Virus record (IMG/VR): IMGVR_UViG_3300033183_000047
Location: 1-21,890 of that record
Strand: one strand, 5' to 3'
DNA length: 21,890 bases
Origin: a virus
Part shown: piece after piece, positions 21,819 through 21,890 of the stretch
Numbering within the stretch: position 1 is the first letter of the stretch
Layout of the letters: every line of letters starts with the position of its first letter
Notes under the pieces: generated by a model
The model's database searches: none
Told to the model about the DNA's origin: nothing
The model's input: only the letters and a program-made list of their open reading frames with translations
Position numbers and translations under genes: made by a program

Positions 21819-21890
21819 AATAAAAGTTATACCTTTCTCTTTCTTGTTCTCGTTGTTTGTCTATAGCATGTCTTTTTGATGCCCATACTA
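21811..21890 (-). CDS. C-terminal end of an upstream gene (partial)
   Basis: An open frame of at least 26 codons runs from the window edge to TAA at 21811-21813. The visible product ends in VWASKRHAIDKQREQERERY followed by NFYYG, a charged helical end. The other two minus-strand frames here have stops as well. The eight-base overlap with the next ATG and the charged helix, unlike random AT-rich translation, support a real gene end. Nothing more can be said without the adjoining sequence. Confidence 0.5.
   Translation of the reverse strand, partial: VWASKRHAIDKQREQERERYNFYYG

Overview
This window is a stretch of a double-stranded DNA bacteriophage genome, most likely a short-tailed (podovirus, T7-like architecture) phage. 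Every gene I can support lies on the minus strand, so the genome reads from high to low coordinates. The evidence is a T7-style structural module in recognisable order: portal, scaffold, capsid, tail tube adaptor, tail nozzle, internal virion proteins and tail fibre. The DNA is AT-rich and the genes are packed with one- to eight-base overlaps. Several small proteins are of types I associate with marine podoviruses, so an aquatic, low-GC bacterial host is a reasonable guess, but the sequence does not prove it. No integrase, tRNA, CRISPR array or insertion sequence was found.

Layout in the direction of transcription. (1) 21890 to 18885 is an early/DNA-metabolism tail: the end of an unknown gene, a 38-residue protein, a cytosine-5 DNA methyltransferase, three small unknown proteins (one with a membrane segment), a ribbon-helix-helix regulator, a RusA-type Holliday junction resolvase and a small protein with an SSB-like acidic tip. 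(2) 18885 to 16325 is packaging: a probable small terminase, a 38-residue protein, a DUF3310 protein, a short helical protein and the large terminase. (3) 16341 to 12608 is a block of small accessory or virion genes: a gp13/DUF2833-like acetyltransferase-fold protein, a lytic-transglycosylase-like protein and a chain of very small genes too short for ordinary gene callers. (4) 12605 to 1 is the morphogenesis module: portal, Bbp19-like protein, scaffold, major capsid, a small capsid-adjacent protein, tail tubular A and B, gp14-, gp15- and gp16-like ejection proteins, and the start of a T7-like tail fibre that runs off the window.

Two non-coding spots stand out. The roughly 180-base leader in front of the major capsid gene holds several hairpins and a sigma70-like promoter candidate. 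A 9-bp hairpin closed by a UUCG tetraloop sits just before tail tubular A. These match the positions of the T7 phi10 promoter and the Tphi terminator, so capsid genes may be boosted as a separate unit here too. Apart from these, the genes are joined by TAATG, ATGA or short overlaps, which suggests long polycistronic messages and coupled translation. I see no clearly new biological system. The most interesting items are the unannotated micro-genes, the SSB-tailed protein beside RusA, the methyltransferase with repeated TLxS units in its target-recognition region, and the rearranged T7 gene order.
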